Positions 52,642 to 63,223 are shown, counted from the stretch's first letter. The stretch is DNA of 64,000 nt from Nocardioides dongkuii (GCF_014127485.1 NZ_CP059903.1:2170001-2234000); one strand, 5' to 3'. The notes: a model not told the origin generated them from the letters alone. Translations and numbers: made by a program.

Positions 52642-55600
52642 TCAGGTGATGGTGACCTGCCGCGTGACCGTGGTCTTCTTGCCCCAGTTGTCGGCGACCA
52701 CCAGCGTCACCGTGTAGGTGCCCGCCGCGACGTAGACGTGGGACGAGCTGGTCGTCGTGGTCACGGTGTCCACCGTCCCGTCGCCCCACTTCCAGGTGTA
52801 GTTGCGGATCCCTCCGTCGGCGTCGGCGCTGCCCGCGGCGCTGACCGAGCAGGTCCGTCCGGTGCAGGTCGGCGTGAAGACGGCCGTCGGTGCGGCGTTG
52901 GTGGCCGGCTCGGGCTGGGTCGTCACCGCGATCGTGACCGGGGCGCTGGCGCGACCCCACTTGTCCAGCACCCGGAGCGTCACCGTGTAGGTCCCTGCCA
53001 CGTCGTACACGTGCGACTGGCTGGCACTGGTGCCCAGGGTGTCCGGCGTGCCGTCCCCCCAGCTCCACTGGTAGTTCCGGATGCCGTCGCCGGCCGCGGT
53101 GTCCGGGTCACTGCTCCCGGTGCCGCTCAGGACGCAGGTGGTGATCGCCGAGCAGGTGCCGGAGGCGATGACGGCCGTCGGGGCCCGGTTGTCCCCCGGC
53201 TCCGTGATCGTCACCTGGCGGGTCGCGGTCGCGGACTTGCCCCACACGTCGCTCACCGTCAGGACGATCGAGTACGTCCCGGGGCTGGCGTAGGTGTGCG
53301 CGGGGTTGGCCGTCGTCGACGGCGTCGTCTGGTCTCCCCAGACCCAGGAGTACCTGAGCGCGTCGCCGTCGGGGTCGACCGTCCCGGCGCTGTTCATCTG
53401 GCACACCGTGAAGGACGCGCACGAGGCGGTGAAGTCCACCTGCGGCGCCCGGTTGCCCGCCGGCTCGCTCAGCGTGAAGGTGCGGGTCGTCGATGCCGAC
53501 TTGCCCCAGCCGTCGCTGGTGGTCAGCGTGATCGTGTAGGTGCCCGAGCCGGCGTACACGTGGGCGGCCGGGGACGCACCGGTGCTCGGCGTCGTGCCGT
53601 CTCCCCAGTTCCAGGAGTAGCTGATGACGTCCCCGCTGTTCGGGTCGGTGGTGCCCTGGCTGCTCACCGAGCAGGTCAGGCCCTGACAGCTCTGCACGAA
53701 CGTCGGCGTGGGGGCGCTGTTGCCCGCCGGCTCGGCGATCGTCACGTTCTGCGCCACGGAGGTGCCGCTGGCCCGCCACTCGTCGGTGACCGTCAGCGTG
53801 ACCGGGAAGGTGCCCGGTGCCGTGAAGGTCTTCGTGGGCAGCGGCCCGCTGGCGGTCCCCTGGGTGCCGAAGTTCCAGGCGTAGGTGAGCGAGGCCGTGT
53901 TCTCGTCGGTGGACCCGCGTCCGTCGAAGGTGCACACGTTCTGGCTGCAGCTGTAGGCGAAGCTCGCGACGGGCGGGGTGTTGCTCGGCTGGGTGACCGT
54001 CACGCCGGTCGAGATCCGCTCCGTCCCGATCTGGTTGTGCACGTCGACCGGGCGGACCCGGACGCTGTAGGTGCCGGCCGGGATGACCGGCGTCGTGAAG
54101 GAGTAGTTGGACCCCACGCTGCCCGGGCTGTTGAGGAAGGCGGTGCGGTAGCTGGCCGTAGTGCTGGTGAACGCGCCGGCGGAGCTCATCCACTGGCCGG
54201 CGGCGTTGACGATGCCGACCTCCACCCGCGCGATGCTCGCGCTGGCGTCCGGGGCGTCCTCGGCCCGGCCGGTGACGACGATCTTGCCGTCGGCGAAGCT
54301 CGCCCCGCTCTGCGGCTGGCCGAGCGTCTCGCTCAGGGTGGGCGGCCCGTCGCTGGGGTACGCCGCGTACGTCGCGGTCGCGCCCGCCGTCGAGGAGTCC
54401 TGCTGGCCCGCCGTGTCGATCGACATCGCGGTGAAGGACCAGTTCCCGCCGGTGGGCAGGGTCAGGGCGAGCGACCACGTCGTCGTGGTGCCGCCCGGGG
54501 TGGCGAGGGTCGCCTCCCGGACGGCGGGGGTGGCGGACATGGTCCCGTTGGGCTGCAGGTAGCGGCCGGTGTCCCGGTCCTGCAGCGTCACCCGCACGCT
54601 GGCGACCCCCTTGTCGTCGGTCGCGGTGCCCGCGAGGGTGACCGCGAGCGACTCGTCGGTCGGAGCCGTGAAGCCCATCGTGGTGTCGGGCGCCGCGTCC
54701 CCGGCGATCTGGGCGTTGACGGTCAGCCGGCCCTGGTTGGTCGAGGACGTGCTGAGGTCGTCGTCGTCGGTGGCCCGGACGGTGAACGCGTAGCTGCCGG
54801 GCGTGAGGTTGAACGGCGTCGTCCAGCTCCAGTTGTAGGTGGAGCCGCCGATGTCGACCGGCGAGATCCGGTGGTTGCCTGCGCTGACGTTGGCGCCCCA
54901 GCTGCCGTCGGCGCTGAGCCGCTCGCCGGTGGAGTTGTTCCGCAGGGTGATCTCGACGTTCTTGAGGCCCTCGTCGTCAGCAGCGGTGCCCGCGAAGGTG
55001 ATCCGGCCCCCCGGCTCCACGTTGACCGGGTTGGCGGCGAACGGCGGCGTCATCTCGACCGGCTGCTGGATGGTCACCGTCGGCGCCACGGCGTTGGAGT
55101 CGACGGTCCAGTCGCGGGTGGCGCTGCGCAGGTCGGCCTGGCCGATCGTGTCGGTCGCGGTCGCGCTGCCCCGCCAGACGCCCTCGTGCGGCAGGGTCAC
55201 GTCGTAGGACCAGGTCGCGTTGGTCGCGCCGATGACGTCGGGCGTCCCGCGGAAGGTGTTGAAGATGTCACTGACGCTGCCGTCCGCCTGCAGGTAGCGG
55301 TTCTGCTCGTCGCGGAACCAGAAGCTCAGCGAGTTGACGCCCTTGTCGTCGGTCGCGGTGCCGGTCACCGTGAAGGTCGGGGAGGCCTGGATGCCGCTCG
55401 GCCCCGTGATGTTGGTCGTCGGCGTCTGGTCCTCGGTGCTGAACGACTCGATCTTCTTCGTCGCCGGCGTCGCGTCGCCCGTCCCGCCGGTCGGTGCGGT
55501 GAACGCGCGGGCACTGACCAGCAGGTTCCGGTTGGTCGTGACGATCCGGTTCTCGAGGCGCCAGGTGCGTGACGTCGTCCCGGGGTCGAGGGTGGCGTTG

Positions 55601-58116
55601 ACGGCGGTGTCCGTCGAGGTCCAGGTGTTGCCGGAGGTCAGGTACTGGCCGCTGTCCCGGTCCTGGATCCGCACCTGGACGCGGCCGACGCTCCCGGTCG
55701 CGACCCGCGCCGTGCCGGTGACCGAGAAGGGCGTGTTGTTGGCGACCACCCGGCCCTCGATCGGGGTGCTGATGGTGGTGTCGGGCAGGGGCGCGGGGGC
55801 GGTGACCGTGGTGAAGTCGTAGAACGCCACCCGGCCGGTGCGGACGCCGCCTTGGAACATCCCGTCGCCGCCGATGAACAGACCGCGGGGGGTCGCCTCC
55901 ATCGCCTTGTTGCCCTCGAAGGAGTTGGAGCCGCCGGTCGGGTTCCACTCGACGGCCTTGCCGGTCGTCGGCGAGACCGCCGCGATGTGGTCACGCCGGA
56001 CGACCTGGTCGCCGAGGCCGTAGCCGGCGAGGCCCTGGCCGGTGCCGTAGCCGACGTTGTCGAGGCCGGGCCACGGGTCGTCGGAGCTGGGCGACTCGAT
56101 GAACTGGAAGTGGCCCCCGAGGTAGACCGCCTGCTCGGTGACGGCGACGGAGTAGATGCTGTCGAAGTGCCGGGAGATCCACATCGGCTGGACGTCCGGG
56201 TCCTGCACCGCCGCCGCGGTCAGCGGGTAGGCGATCGCGGTGTCGCTCAGCGGCGGCGCGTCCCCGCCGGACCCGCTGGTGACCACGAAGTAGGAGTCGT
56301 CCGGGGCGATGTCGCCTCCGTAGATCCGGGTGACGCCACCGACGCGGCCCAGGTTGTCGTCCCACAGCGTGCTCCGCCACGGGAGCAGCTGCTTGGAGAC
56401 GGTGTCGATGATGCCCATGCCGTAGCGGTCCGCGCCGGCGATCTGCCGCCCGGTGTGCACGACCAGGAGCTTGCTGCCGTCGTGGGTCAGCTTGAGCTGC
56501 GGCACGCCGAGGGCACCGTTCACCCCGATGCCGCCGGTGATGTCGTTGCTGAACGAGGTGTCGACCGCTCCGGAGGCGGTGTTCACCGCGGCGAGGGCAC
56601 CCTTGAGCACGCCGTTCAGGCGGGTGAACCGCCCGCCGACGTACAGCGTCGAGTTGGACGCGGCGAGCGCCGTGACCTGGTTGTTGGTGTTCTGCGCGAA
56701 GCTGAACGTGCTCAGCGGCGCCCCCGTCGTGAGGTCGAGGCTCGCGACCTTCTGGCGGGTCACCCCGCCGACGGTGTTGAAGCTGCCGCCGACGAAGAGC
56801 TTGCTCCCGTCGGGCGTCGCCTCCACCGAGGTCACCCCGCCGTTGAAGGTCGGGCGGAACGCGGTGTCGATCTGGCCGGTGACGTAGTTGTACGACGCCA
56901 GCCCCGCCTGGTTGACGGTGGTGGTCGGCGACACCTGGTTGGCCAGCGAGGTGAACGTGCCGGCGATGAAGACCCGGTTCAGGCTGGGCACCACCTCGAT
57001 GTCCCAGATCTCGCCGTTACCGATCACCGGGGTGTTGGCACGCGGCTTGTCCGGCACCAGGCGGGTGTGGCCGGGCGCCGGCTCCCCACCCGTGGCGGCC
57101 CGGACCTCGACGGTGCGCGTGGCCGGAGCGGAGGTCAGGCCCTGGTCGTCGGTGACCCGCAGGGTGATCGTCTTGGTGCCGGGTGTGGCGTAGGTGTGGT
57201 TCGCCGTCACCCCGGTCGCGGTGGTGCCGTCACCGAAGTCCCAGGCGTAGGAGGAGACGGTGCCGGGCGCGGTGTCGGAGGAGCCGGACGCGTCGACGGT
57301 GCAGGTCGCCTGCGGGCAGCTGGCGGTGAACGACGCCACCGGCGCCACGTTGGGCTCCGCGGTGGGGTCGGGCTGGAGGACGACGCTCCACATCGTCGCC
57401 TTCGCCGTCGAGACGGCGGCGGTCGCCGCGGTGCCGGCCCGGACGCCGACGGCGGCCGGGACCGCGTCGGTCGTCAGGGACGTGATCCGCCCGGCTCCGG
57501 TGCCGAGCGCGATGCTGCGCCGGGTCTGGCCGGCCGGGGTGGTCCAGCCCGTCGTCTGGCTCGCCGACTTGTCGGCCCAGTACGAGACGACGTGGGAGCC
57601 CGCCGCGGTGACGTTGACGCTCGGCGTGGTGTGGGTCGCCCGGTTCACGGTCTCCGCCGCGGAGGAGAACGCCGAGACCGGGTCGGCGGCGGTCCCGTCG
57701 TACGCGACGAGCGTGATCGTCGACTTCGTGGTCGCGGAGAAGTCGACGGCGGCGTTCCGGCCCGCGTCGGTGGCCGTGGCCACGCGGCTGTACAGGATCG
57801 TCTCGGTGTCGGTGCTGGCGAGCCGGCTGCCCTCACGGGTCCAGCCGGCGGGGTCGACCGTGATCGAGGCCAGCGCCTTGTTGCTGGTGACGAAGAGCAG
57901 CATGCCGTCGCCCGCCCGCACCGACGCGGGGATCGTCACCCGGGCCGTGGGCTGGTTGAAGACGGCCTCGGCCGCCGCGCGGAACGTGATGACGTCGACC
58001 GCGTGAGCGGGCGGCGCGACGTACCCCGTCACCCCGAGCAGGGCAGCCACCACGGCGGTCACCACGGCGGCGGCGACCCCGCCCCGCAGGCCTCGCGCGT
58101 TCCTCGATCCGATCAT
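52642..58116 (-). CDS. Giant secreted protein with PKD and Ig-like domains (1824 aa)
   Basis: Sec signal (about 1-37) followed by: a ~200-residue domain (about 40-250) with SYWADKSASQTTGW and KATMWSVVLQPD; one PKD domain (about 252-345); a propeller-like region (about 352-772, VFIAGTFTSLANQ, LYVGGRFTRLNG and AVYLGGHFQFIES repeats); six or so Ig/cadherin-like domains (about 780-1370); and five PKD domains (about 1382-1824) with WDFGDGT-type motifs and a cysteine pair in each. No anchor or sorting signal. ATG at 58116 has GAGGAG upstream. It is probably an adhesin or matrix scaffold. An in-frame extension upstream was rejected. Confidence 0.86.
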   Translation of the reverse strand: MIGSRNARGLRGGVAAAVVTAVVAALLGVTGYVAPPAHAVDVITFRAAAEAVFNQPTARVTIPASVRAGDGMLLFVTSNKALASITVDPAGWTREGSRLASTDTETILYSRVATATDAGRNAAVDFSATTKSTITLVAYDGTAADPVSAFSSAAETVNRATHTTPSVNVTAAGSHVVSYWADKSASQTTGWTTPAGQTRRSIALGTGAGRITSLTTDAVPAAVGVRAGTAATAAVSTAKATMWSVVLQPDPTAEPNVAPVASFTASCPQATCTVDASGSSDTAPGTVSSYAWDFGDGTTATGVTANHTYATPGTKTITLRVTDDQGLTSAPATRTVEVRAATGGEPAPGHTRLVPDKPRANTPVIGNGEIWDIEVVPSLNRVFIAGTFTSLANQVSPTTTVNQAGLASYNYVTGQIDTAFRPTFNGGVTSVEATPDGSKLFVGGSFNTVGGVTRQKVASLDLTTGAPLSTFSFAQNTNNQVTALAASNSTLYVGGRFTRLNGVLKGALAAVNTASGAVDTSFSNDITGGIGVNGALGVPQLKLTHDGSKLLVVHTGRQIAGADRYGMGIIDTVSKQLLPWRSTLWDDNLGRVGGVTRIYGGDIAPDDSYFVVTSGSGGDAPPLSDTAIAYPLTAAAVQDPDVQPMWISRHFDSIYSVAVTEQAVYLGGHFQFIESPSSDDPWPGLDNVGYGTGQGLAGYGLGDQVVRRDHIAAVSPTTGKAVEWNPTGGSNSFEGNKAMEATPRGLFIGGDGMFQGGVRTGRVAFYDFTTVTAPAPLPDTTISTPIEGRVVANNTPFSVTGTARVATGSVGRVQVRIQDRDSGQYLTSGNTWTSTDTAVNATLDPGTTSRTWRLENRIVTTNRNLLVSARAFTAPTGGTGDATPATKKIESFSTEDQTPTTNITGPSGIQASPTFTVTGTATDDKGVNSLSFWFRDEQNRYLQADGSVSDIFNTFRGTPDVIGATNATWSYDVTLPHEGVWRGSATATDTIGQADLRSATRDWTVDSNAVAPTVTIQQPVEMTPPFAANPVNVEPGGRITFAGTAADDEGLKNVEITLRNNSTGERLSADGSWGANVSAGNHRISPVDIGGSTYNWSWTTPFNLTPGSYAFTVRATDDDDLSTSSTNQGRLTVNAQIAGDAAPDTTMGFTAPTDESLAVTLAGTATDDKGVASVRVTLQDRDTGRYLQPNGTMSATPAVREATLATPGGTTTTWSLALTLPTGGNWSFTAMSIDTAGQQDSSTAGATATYAAYPSDGPPTLSETLGQPQSGASFADGKIVVTGRAEDAPDASASIARVEVGIVNAAGQWMSSAGAFTSTTASYRTAFLNSPGSVGSNYSFTTPVIPAGTYSVRVRPVDVHNQIGTERISTGVTVTQPSNTPPVASFAYSCSQNVCTFDGRGSTDENTASLTYAWNFGTQGTASGPLPTKTFTAPGTFPVTLTVTDEWRASGTSVAQNVTIAEPAGNSAPTPTFVQSCQGLTCSVSSQGTTDPNSGDVISYSWNWGDGTTPSTGASPAAHVYAGSGTYTITLTTSDGWGKSASTTRTFTLSEPAGNRAPQVDFTASCASFTVCQMNSAGTVDPDGDALRYSWVWGDQTTPSTTANPAHTYASPGTYSIVLTVSDVWGKSATATRQVTITEPGDNRAPTAVIASGTCSAITTCVLSGTGSSDPDTAAGDGIRNYQWSWGDGTPDTLGTSASQSHVYDVAGTYTVTLRVLDKWGRASAPVTIAVTTQPEPATNAAPTAVFTPTCTGRTCSVSAAGSADADGGIRNYTWKWGDGTVDTVTTTTSSSHVYVAAGTYTVTLVVADNWGKKTTVTRQVTIT

Positions 58117-58225
58117 CGCTGCACTCCTCGTCGCGTCGTCGGAGCCGCTTGGTGGTGATCCACCGCGGGCCCTCCGCGTGACCTTGGTACGCGCACCGGC
58201 ACTGCGTGGGGGCGGCGGTCCGCTA

Positions 58226-58241
58226 TCCCCGAAATCAGGGA
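58226..58241. promoter_or_regulatory. Dyad TCCCCGAAATCAGGGA in the divergent PKD-gene gap
   Basis: Imperfect inverted repeat CCC...GGG between the two giant protein genes, about 32 bp from the second dyad at 58273. Confidence 0.4.
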
Positions 58242-58272
58242 GCCCCCCGGCCTGTCGGCCCTGCCCGCCCCT

Positions 58273-58285
58273 CCCCAATTGTGGG
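58273..58285. promoter_or_regulatory. Dyad CCCCAATTGTGGG in the divergent PKD-gene gap
   Basis: Inverted repeat related to the CCTCAATTTTGGGG site at 38574; it lies about 100 bp before the GTG at 58388 and 157 bp before the ATG at 58116. Confidence 0.45.
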
Positions 58286-58387
58286 CACCTCCGGCGCGCA
58301 CGGCGCCGAGGCGCCGCCTCGTCCACTGACATGACCCGCGGGGGCCCACACCTGCCTCCGGCACCCCTCAGAGCCTCGGAGGCACCC

Positions 58388-61300
58388 GTGCGTCGTCGAA
58401 TCGTCACCGCCGCGGTCGCGGTGCTCGCGCTCTCAGCGCTGCCAGCGCTGTCGGCGCCGACCGCTGCGGTCGCGGGCGCCGCTCCCCCGGCCGCCTCCAC
58501 GACCGCGGCCGCCGACGGCCGGATGCCCGGCGACGTCCCCAGCAAGCGGACGCCGTGGGTGCTCGACGGCGAGGTCAGCAAGATCGTGCAGGTCGGCGAG
58601 GTCATGGTGGCCGGCGGGCACTTCACCCAGGTGGCCGACCCCATGAACGGCACGCCGCACACGCGGCAGAACCTGGTCGTCTTCGACGCCGCCACCGGCG
58701 CGGTGAGCCCGACGTTCAACCCCACCGTCGACGGCGCGGTCCAGCAGCTCCTCCCGGGCCCCACCGCGAACACCGTCTACGTCGCCGGCGACTTCACCAA
58801 GATCAACGGCAAGGGTCCGAACCACCTCCAGCTGCTCGACGTCAGGACCGGCCTGGCCGTCTCGTCGTTCCGGGCACCGACGACCAACGGCGGCATCCAG
58901 ACGATGGACCTGCTTCCCGGCAACCGGCTGTTCATCGGCGGCTTCTTCACGAAGGTCGGCGGCGTGACCCATGGCCAGCTGGTGACGTTGAACGCGAGCA
59001 CGGGCGCCCTCGACCCCTTCCTGGACCTCACGGTCTCGGGCCACCACAACAACACCGGTTCCGGGGCGCAGGGCCCGGTGGGCCCCCGCGAGGCCGGCGT
59101 GACCCCGGCCGGCGACCGCCTGGTGGTGGTGGGCAACTTCCGCACGGTGGCCGGGCACGCCCGCAACCAGATCGTCATGCTCGACCTGACCGGGGACGTC
59201 GCCTCGGTGTCGACGGACTGGTCCACGGCGCAATACGCGCCGGTCTGCGGCCCCCAGGCCTACGACAGCTACATGCGCGACGTCGAGATGTCCCCGGACG
59301 GGTCGTTCTTCGTCGTGGCCACCACCGGCGGCCCGAACAGCGGCACGCTCTGCGACACCGCCGCGCGCTTCGAGACCCACGCCGTCGGCACGGCGCTCAC
59401 GCCGACCTGGACGGCCTCCACCGGCGGCGACACGCTCTGGGGGGTGGAGGTGACCCGCTCCGCGGTGTACGTCGGCGGGCACCAGCGCTGGCTCAACAAC
59501 CCCAGCGGCGCCGACCGCGCGGCGCAGGGTGCGGTGCCGCGACCCGGCCTGGCGGCCCTCGACCCCCGGTCGGGGGTGCCGCTGCGGTGGAACCCGGGTC
59601 GCAACCCGCGCGGCGAGGCGGCCTACGAGGTGGTCGAGACCGAGGCGGGCGTGTGGGTGGTCAGCGACACCGACTGGGTCGGGAACCGCCGCTACCAGCG
59701 TCCGCGGATCGCCTTCTTCCCCTACAGCGAGGGCTACGACACCGCCTCGACCAGCACCGGGACCCTGCCGGGCAACGTGTACGTCGGGGCGCCGCGGGCG
59801 GCCACCAACGTGCTCCACCGCGTGAACGCCGGCGGGCCGGCGCTCGCGTCCGTGGACGGCGGGCCGGACTGGGCGTCGGACACCGGGGCGACCAGCCCGC
59901 TCCGCACCAGCGGCAGCACCACCGCCTCGCGGGGCGCGCTCACCGCGGCGAACCTGGTCGGGGTGCCCGCGTCGGCCCCGCCGGGCATCTGGACCTCCGA
60001 GCGCTACGACCCGCCAGGGGGCAACGAGATGCGGTGGACGCTCCCGGTGGCGAGCGGGACCCGGGCGCAGGTCCGGATCTTCTTCGCCAGTCGGTCGACG
60101 TCCGTACGCCGGTTCTCCGTCGCGATCGACGGGGTCACCCGGCTCTCGGGCCACGACCCGAACGTCGATCCTGGGGTCGGCAAGGGCACGATGAAGGCCT
60201 TCGACGTCGTCAGCGACGGCGTCGTCGACATCGACTTCACCCACGTCGCGGGCGACCCGCTGGTCAACGCGGTCGAGGTGGTCGACACCGGGGCCCGGTC
60301 GAGCTCCGACGTCGCCAGCGTCATCTCCTTCGACGGCTCCGCCGTGGCGTCCCGCCACGACGTCACCACGGCGTCCGGTCTCGACTGGACGACGGTGCGG
60401 GGGGCGTTCATGGTCGGCCGCACCCTCTTCTACGGCGCCGCGGACGGTCTCCTCCACCGCCGCTCCTTCGACGGCGTGGCCTTCGGCCCTGCGACGCCGG
60501 TGAACCCCTACCTCGACCCCCTGTGGAGCGGCGTCCCGACCGGCAGTGGCCCCGCCGGGCAGACCTACGCCGGCGTGCTCCCGGCCTGGTACGGCCAGCT
60601 GGCCGGGGTGACCGGCATGGCCTACGCCGACGGCCGCGTCTACTACAGCCGGAGCGGCCAGCCCGGCCTGTCCTGGCGGTGGTTCTCCCCCGACAGCGGG
60701 ATCGTCGGCGGAGTCGAGCACACCGTCGTCGGCACCGGCGGGATCAGCTGGGGCACCGCGCAGGGGATGTTCCTCGACGGCACGGCCCTGTACGTCGTCG
60801 ACCCCACCGGCCAGCTGCTCCGGACCAGCCTCGCGGCCGGGACCCTGACCGGAACCGCGACCGTCGCCGACGCGACCACCGACTGGCGCGGGCGGGCGGT
60901 CTTCCTCGCCTCGGTGCTGCCGAACGCGGCCCCGACGGCCGCCTTCACCGCCGACTGCGCGGGCCTCGCGTGCGCCTTCGACGCGGGCGGTGCGGGCGGC
61001 TCGACCGACCCGGACGGCAGCATCTCGTCCTACGAGTGGACGTTCGGCGACGGCGAGGAGGGCGGCGGCCCGGCGCCGCGCAAGGACTTCGCCGAGACCG
61101 GCACCTACGACGTCACGCTCACCGTCACCGACGACGGCGGCCTCACCTCCTCGGTCACCCGGCAGGTCTCCGTCGTGAGGCCGAACACCCCGCCCACCGC
61201 CTCCTTCACCGCCACGTGCGACTTCCTCGAGTGCGCCTTCGACGCCGGCGCGACCACCGACGGCGACGGCACCGTCGCCGACCTCGCCTGGGACTTCGGG

Positions 61301-63223
61301 GACGGTACGACGGGGACGGGCTCCGCACCCGACCACGCCTACGCGCGCCCCGGCACCTACACCGTCGAGCTGGTCGCCACCGACGACGACGGAGCGACCA
61401 GCCGGGCGTCGTCGACGCAGCACGTGGTCGCGGCGCCCGCACCGAGCACGGTGGCCTACGTCGCCGGCGCGGCGAACCAGGGCAACGTCGCGACGCCGAA
61501 CGTGACCGTGCCGGCATCGGTGTCGGCCGGCGACCGCCTGGTCCTGGCGCTCTCCCTCAACACCACCGGCCGAGCCCTGTCCTCGCCGTCCGGCGTCACC
61601 GGCTGGACCGTCCTGGGCACCGCCACCTCCGGCAGCATGCAGACCCGCCTCTACACAAAGGTCGCGGCTGCCGCCGACGCCGGCAGGCGGGTCACCGTCA
61701 CCCTCGACGCGGCAGCCAAGTACACGATGACCGTCGCCGGGTACGCCGGCGCACGCCCCGGTGCCCTCGTCCAGGCGAGCCTCGCGGAGACCGTGCTGCG
61801 GCCGGACCACGCGACGCCCGCCGTCGAGGTCCCGTCCGGCTCCTGGGTGGTCTCCTACTGGGCCGACAAGTCCTCCGCCACGACCGGCTTCGCGCTGCCC
61901 GGCGTGGTGACCGGCCGCCAGGCGCTCTGCAGCACGGGCACCGGCCACGTGTGCAGCGCGCTCGCCGACTCCGGGGGCCCGGTCCCGAGCGGGCGGTACG
62001 GCGACCTGGTGGCGACCGCGGACGCGGCGAGCGCGACGGCCACCACGTGGTCCGTGGTGCTGCGCACCGTGGAGCCGAACCAGCCGCCGACGGCCGCGGT
62101 CACCTACGCCTGCGACGGCACCCGCTGCGACTTCGACGCCACGGCCTCGACCGACCCCGACGGCGGCGTGGCCTCCTACGCCTGGGACCTCGGCGAGGGC
62201 GCGACCGCGGCCGGCGCGACGACGACCCACGACTTCCTGACCTCGGGCACCCGGGAGGTCCGGCTGACCGTCACCGACGACGAGGGCGCCGAGGGCTCGG
62301 TCGTGGTCCCGGTGACCGTGACCCGGCACAACGCCGCCCCGACGGCGTCCCTCACGGCGGACTGCACCTTCCTCGCCTGCCGCTTCGAGGCAGCGGCGTC
62401 CACCGACCCCGACGGCTCCCTCGTCTCCTACGCCTGGGACTTCGGTGACGGCAGCGCGACCACCGCGGAGTCGAGCACCGCCACCCACGCCTACGCCGCG
62501 GGCGGTCCGGTCGTGGTCCAGCTGACCGTGACCGACGACAGCGGCGGCACGGCGACCACGAGTCATGACCTCACCCCGGTGGCGGCCCGCCCGCTCACCC
62601 ACGTCGCCAGCAGCGTCAACCAGGGCAACGTGTCCACGCCCAACGCGGTCATCCCCTCCGGGACGACGGCCGGCGACCGGCTGGTCATGGTGCTCAGCCT
62701 CAACGACGCCACCCGGACGGTCGGCAGCCCCACCGGGGTCGGCGGGTGGACCCTGGCCGACAGCGCCACGTCCGGGACCCTGCACACCCTCGTGTACCTC
62801 AAGGAGGCCGCTGCGGGCGACGCCGGCAGGACCGTGCGCCTCTCGATGGACGCCGCGGCGAAGTACACCCTGACCGTCGCCGCGTACGGCGGGGACATGC
62901 TCGCCCCCCGGCTCGCCAAGGCCACCGAGACGGTCGTCCGGGCCGGCCACCCGGCGCCCGCCGTGGAGGCGGCGGCCGGCGACTGGGTGGTCTCGTACTG
63001 GGCCGACAAGTCCTCGGCCACCACGAGCCTGGCTCACCCGGAGGGCACGGTGCGGCGGCAGGCGGCCTGCGGCGCGAACGCCGGCCGGGTCTGCAGCCTG
63101 CTGGCCGACTCCGGCGGCCCCGTGCCCGCCGGCCCCCACGGCCCCCTGACCGCCACCGCGGACGCGGCCTCCGGGGCCGCGACCATGTGGTCGCTCCTCC
63201 TGCCCCAGGCCGGGCGACCGTGA
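58388..63223 (+). CDS. Giant secreted protein with propeller, malectin-like and PKD domains (1611 aa)
   Basis: Sec signal (about 1-30), then: a propeller-like region (about 45-450, VMVAGGHFTQVADP, LFIGGFFTKVGG and AVYVGGHQRWLNN repeats); a malectin-like domain (about 470-645, VLHRVNAGGPALASVDGG to VDIDFTHVAGDPLVNAVEV); a further propeller-like part (about 650-840); PKD x2 (about 846-1015); the ~200-residue domain (about 1017-1227); PKD x2 (about 1230-1395); and the same domain again to the C-terminus. GTG at 58388 is chosen because GGAGG precedes it. It is divergent from the other giant gene and shares domains with it. Confidence 0.86.
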   Translation: MRRRIVTAAVAVLALSALPALSAPTAAVAGAAPPAASTTAAADGRMPGDVPSKRTPWVLDGEVSKIVQVGEVMVAGGHFTQVADPMNGTPHTRQNLVVFDAATGAVSPTFNPTVDGAVQQLLPGPTANTVYVAGDFTKINGKGPNHLQLLDVRTGLAVSSFRAPTTNGGIQTMDLLPGNRLFIGGFFTKVGGVTHGQLVTLNASTGALDPFLDLTVSGHHNNTGSGAQGPVGPREAGVTPAGDRLVVVGNFRTVAGHARNQIVMLDLTGDVASVSTDWSTAQYAPVCGPQAYDSYMRDVEMSPDGSFFVVATTGGPNSGTLCDTAARFETHAVGTALTPTWTASTGGDTLWGVEVTRSAVYVGGHQRWLNNPSGADRAAQGAVPRPGLAALDPRSGVPLRWNPGRNPRGEAAYEVVETEAGVWVVSDTDWVGNRRYQRPRIAFFPYSEGYDTASTSTGTLPGNVYVGAPRAATNVLHRVNAGGPALASVDGGPDWASDTGATSPLRTSGSTTASRGALTAANLVGVPASAPPGIWTSERYDPPGGNEMRWTLPVASGTRAQVRIFFASRSTSVRRFSVAIDGVTRLSGHDPNVDPGVGKGTMKAFDVVSDGVVDIDFTHVAGDPLVNAVEVVDTGARSSSDVASVISFDGSAVASRHDVTTASGLDWTTVRGAFMVGRTLFYGAADGLLHRRSFDGVAFGPATPVNPYLDPLWSGVPTGSGPAGQTYAGVLPAWYGQLAGVTGMAYADGRVYYSRSGQPGLSWRWFSPDSGIVGGVEHTVVGTGGISWGTAQGMFLDGTALYVVDPTGQLLRTSLAAGTLTGTATVADATTDWRGRAVFLASVLPNAAPTAAFTADCAGLACAFDAGGAGGSTDPDGSISSYEWTFGDGEEGGGPAPRKDFAETGTYDVTLTVTDDGGLTSSVTRQVSVVRPNTPPTASFTATCDFLECAFDAGATTDGDGTVADLAWDFGDGTTGTGSAPDHAYARPGTYTVELVATDDDGATSRASSTQHVVAAPAPSTVAYVAGAANQGNVATPNVTVPASVSAGDRLVLALSLNTTGRALSSPSGVTGWTVLGTATSGSMQTRLYTKVAAAADAGRRVTVTLDAAAKYTMTVAGYAGARPGALVQASLAETVLRPDHATPAVEVPSGSWVVSYWADKSSATTGFALPGVVTGRQALCSTGTGHVCSALADSGGPVPSGRYGDLVATADAASATATTWSVVLRTVEPNQPPTAAVTYACDGTRCDFDATASTDPDGGVASYAWDLGEGATAAGATTTHDFLTSGTREVRLTVTDDEGAEGSVVVPVTVTRHNAAPTASLTADCTFLACRFEAAASTDPDGSLVSYAWDFGDGSATTAESSTATHAYAAGGPVVVQLTVTDDSGGTATTSHDLTPVAARPLTHVASSVNQGNVSTPNAVIPSGTTAGDRLVMVLSLNDATRTVGSPTGVGGWTLADSATSGTLHTLVYLKEAAAGDAGRTVRLSMDAAAKYTLTVAAYGGDMLAPRLAKATETVVRAGHPAPAVEAAAGDWVVSYWADKSSATTSLAHPEGTVRRQAACGANAGRVCSLLADSGGPVPAGPHGPLTATADAASGAATMWSLLLPQAGRP

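Noticed and set aside
52642..58773. A 2043-codon start for the large PKD protein
   Set aside because: The upstream extension lies antisense to the other giant gene and has no ribosome binding site; ATG at 58116 has GAGGAG and a signal peptide.
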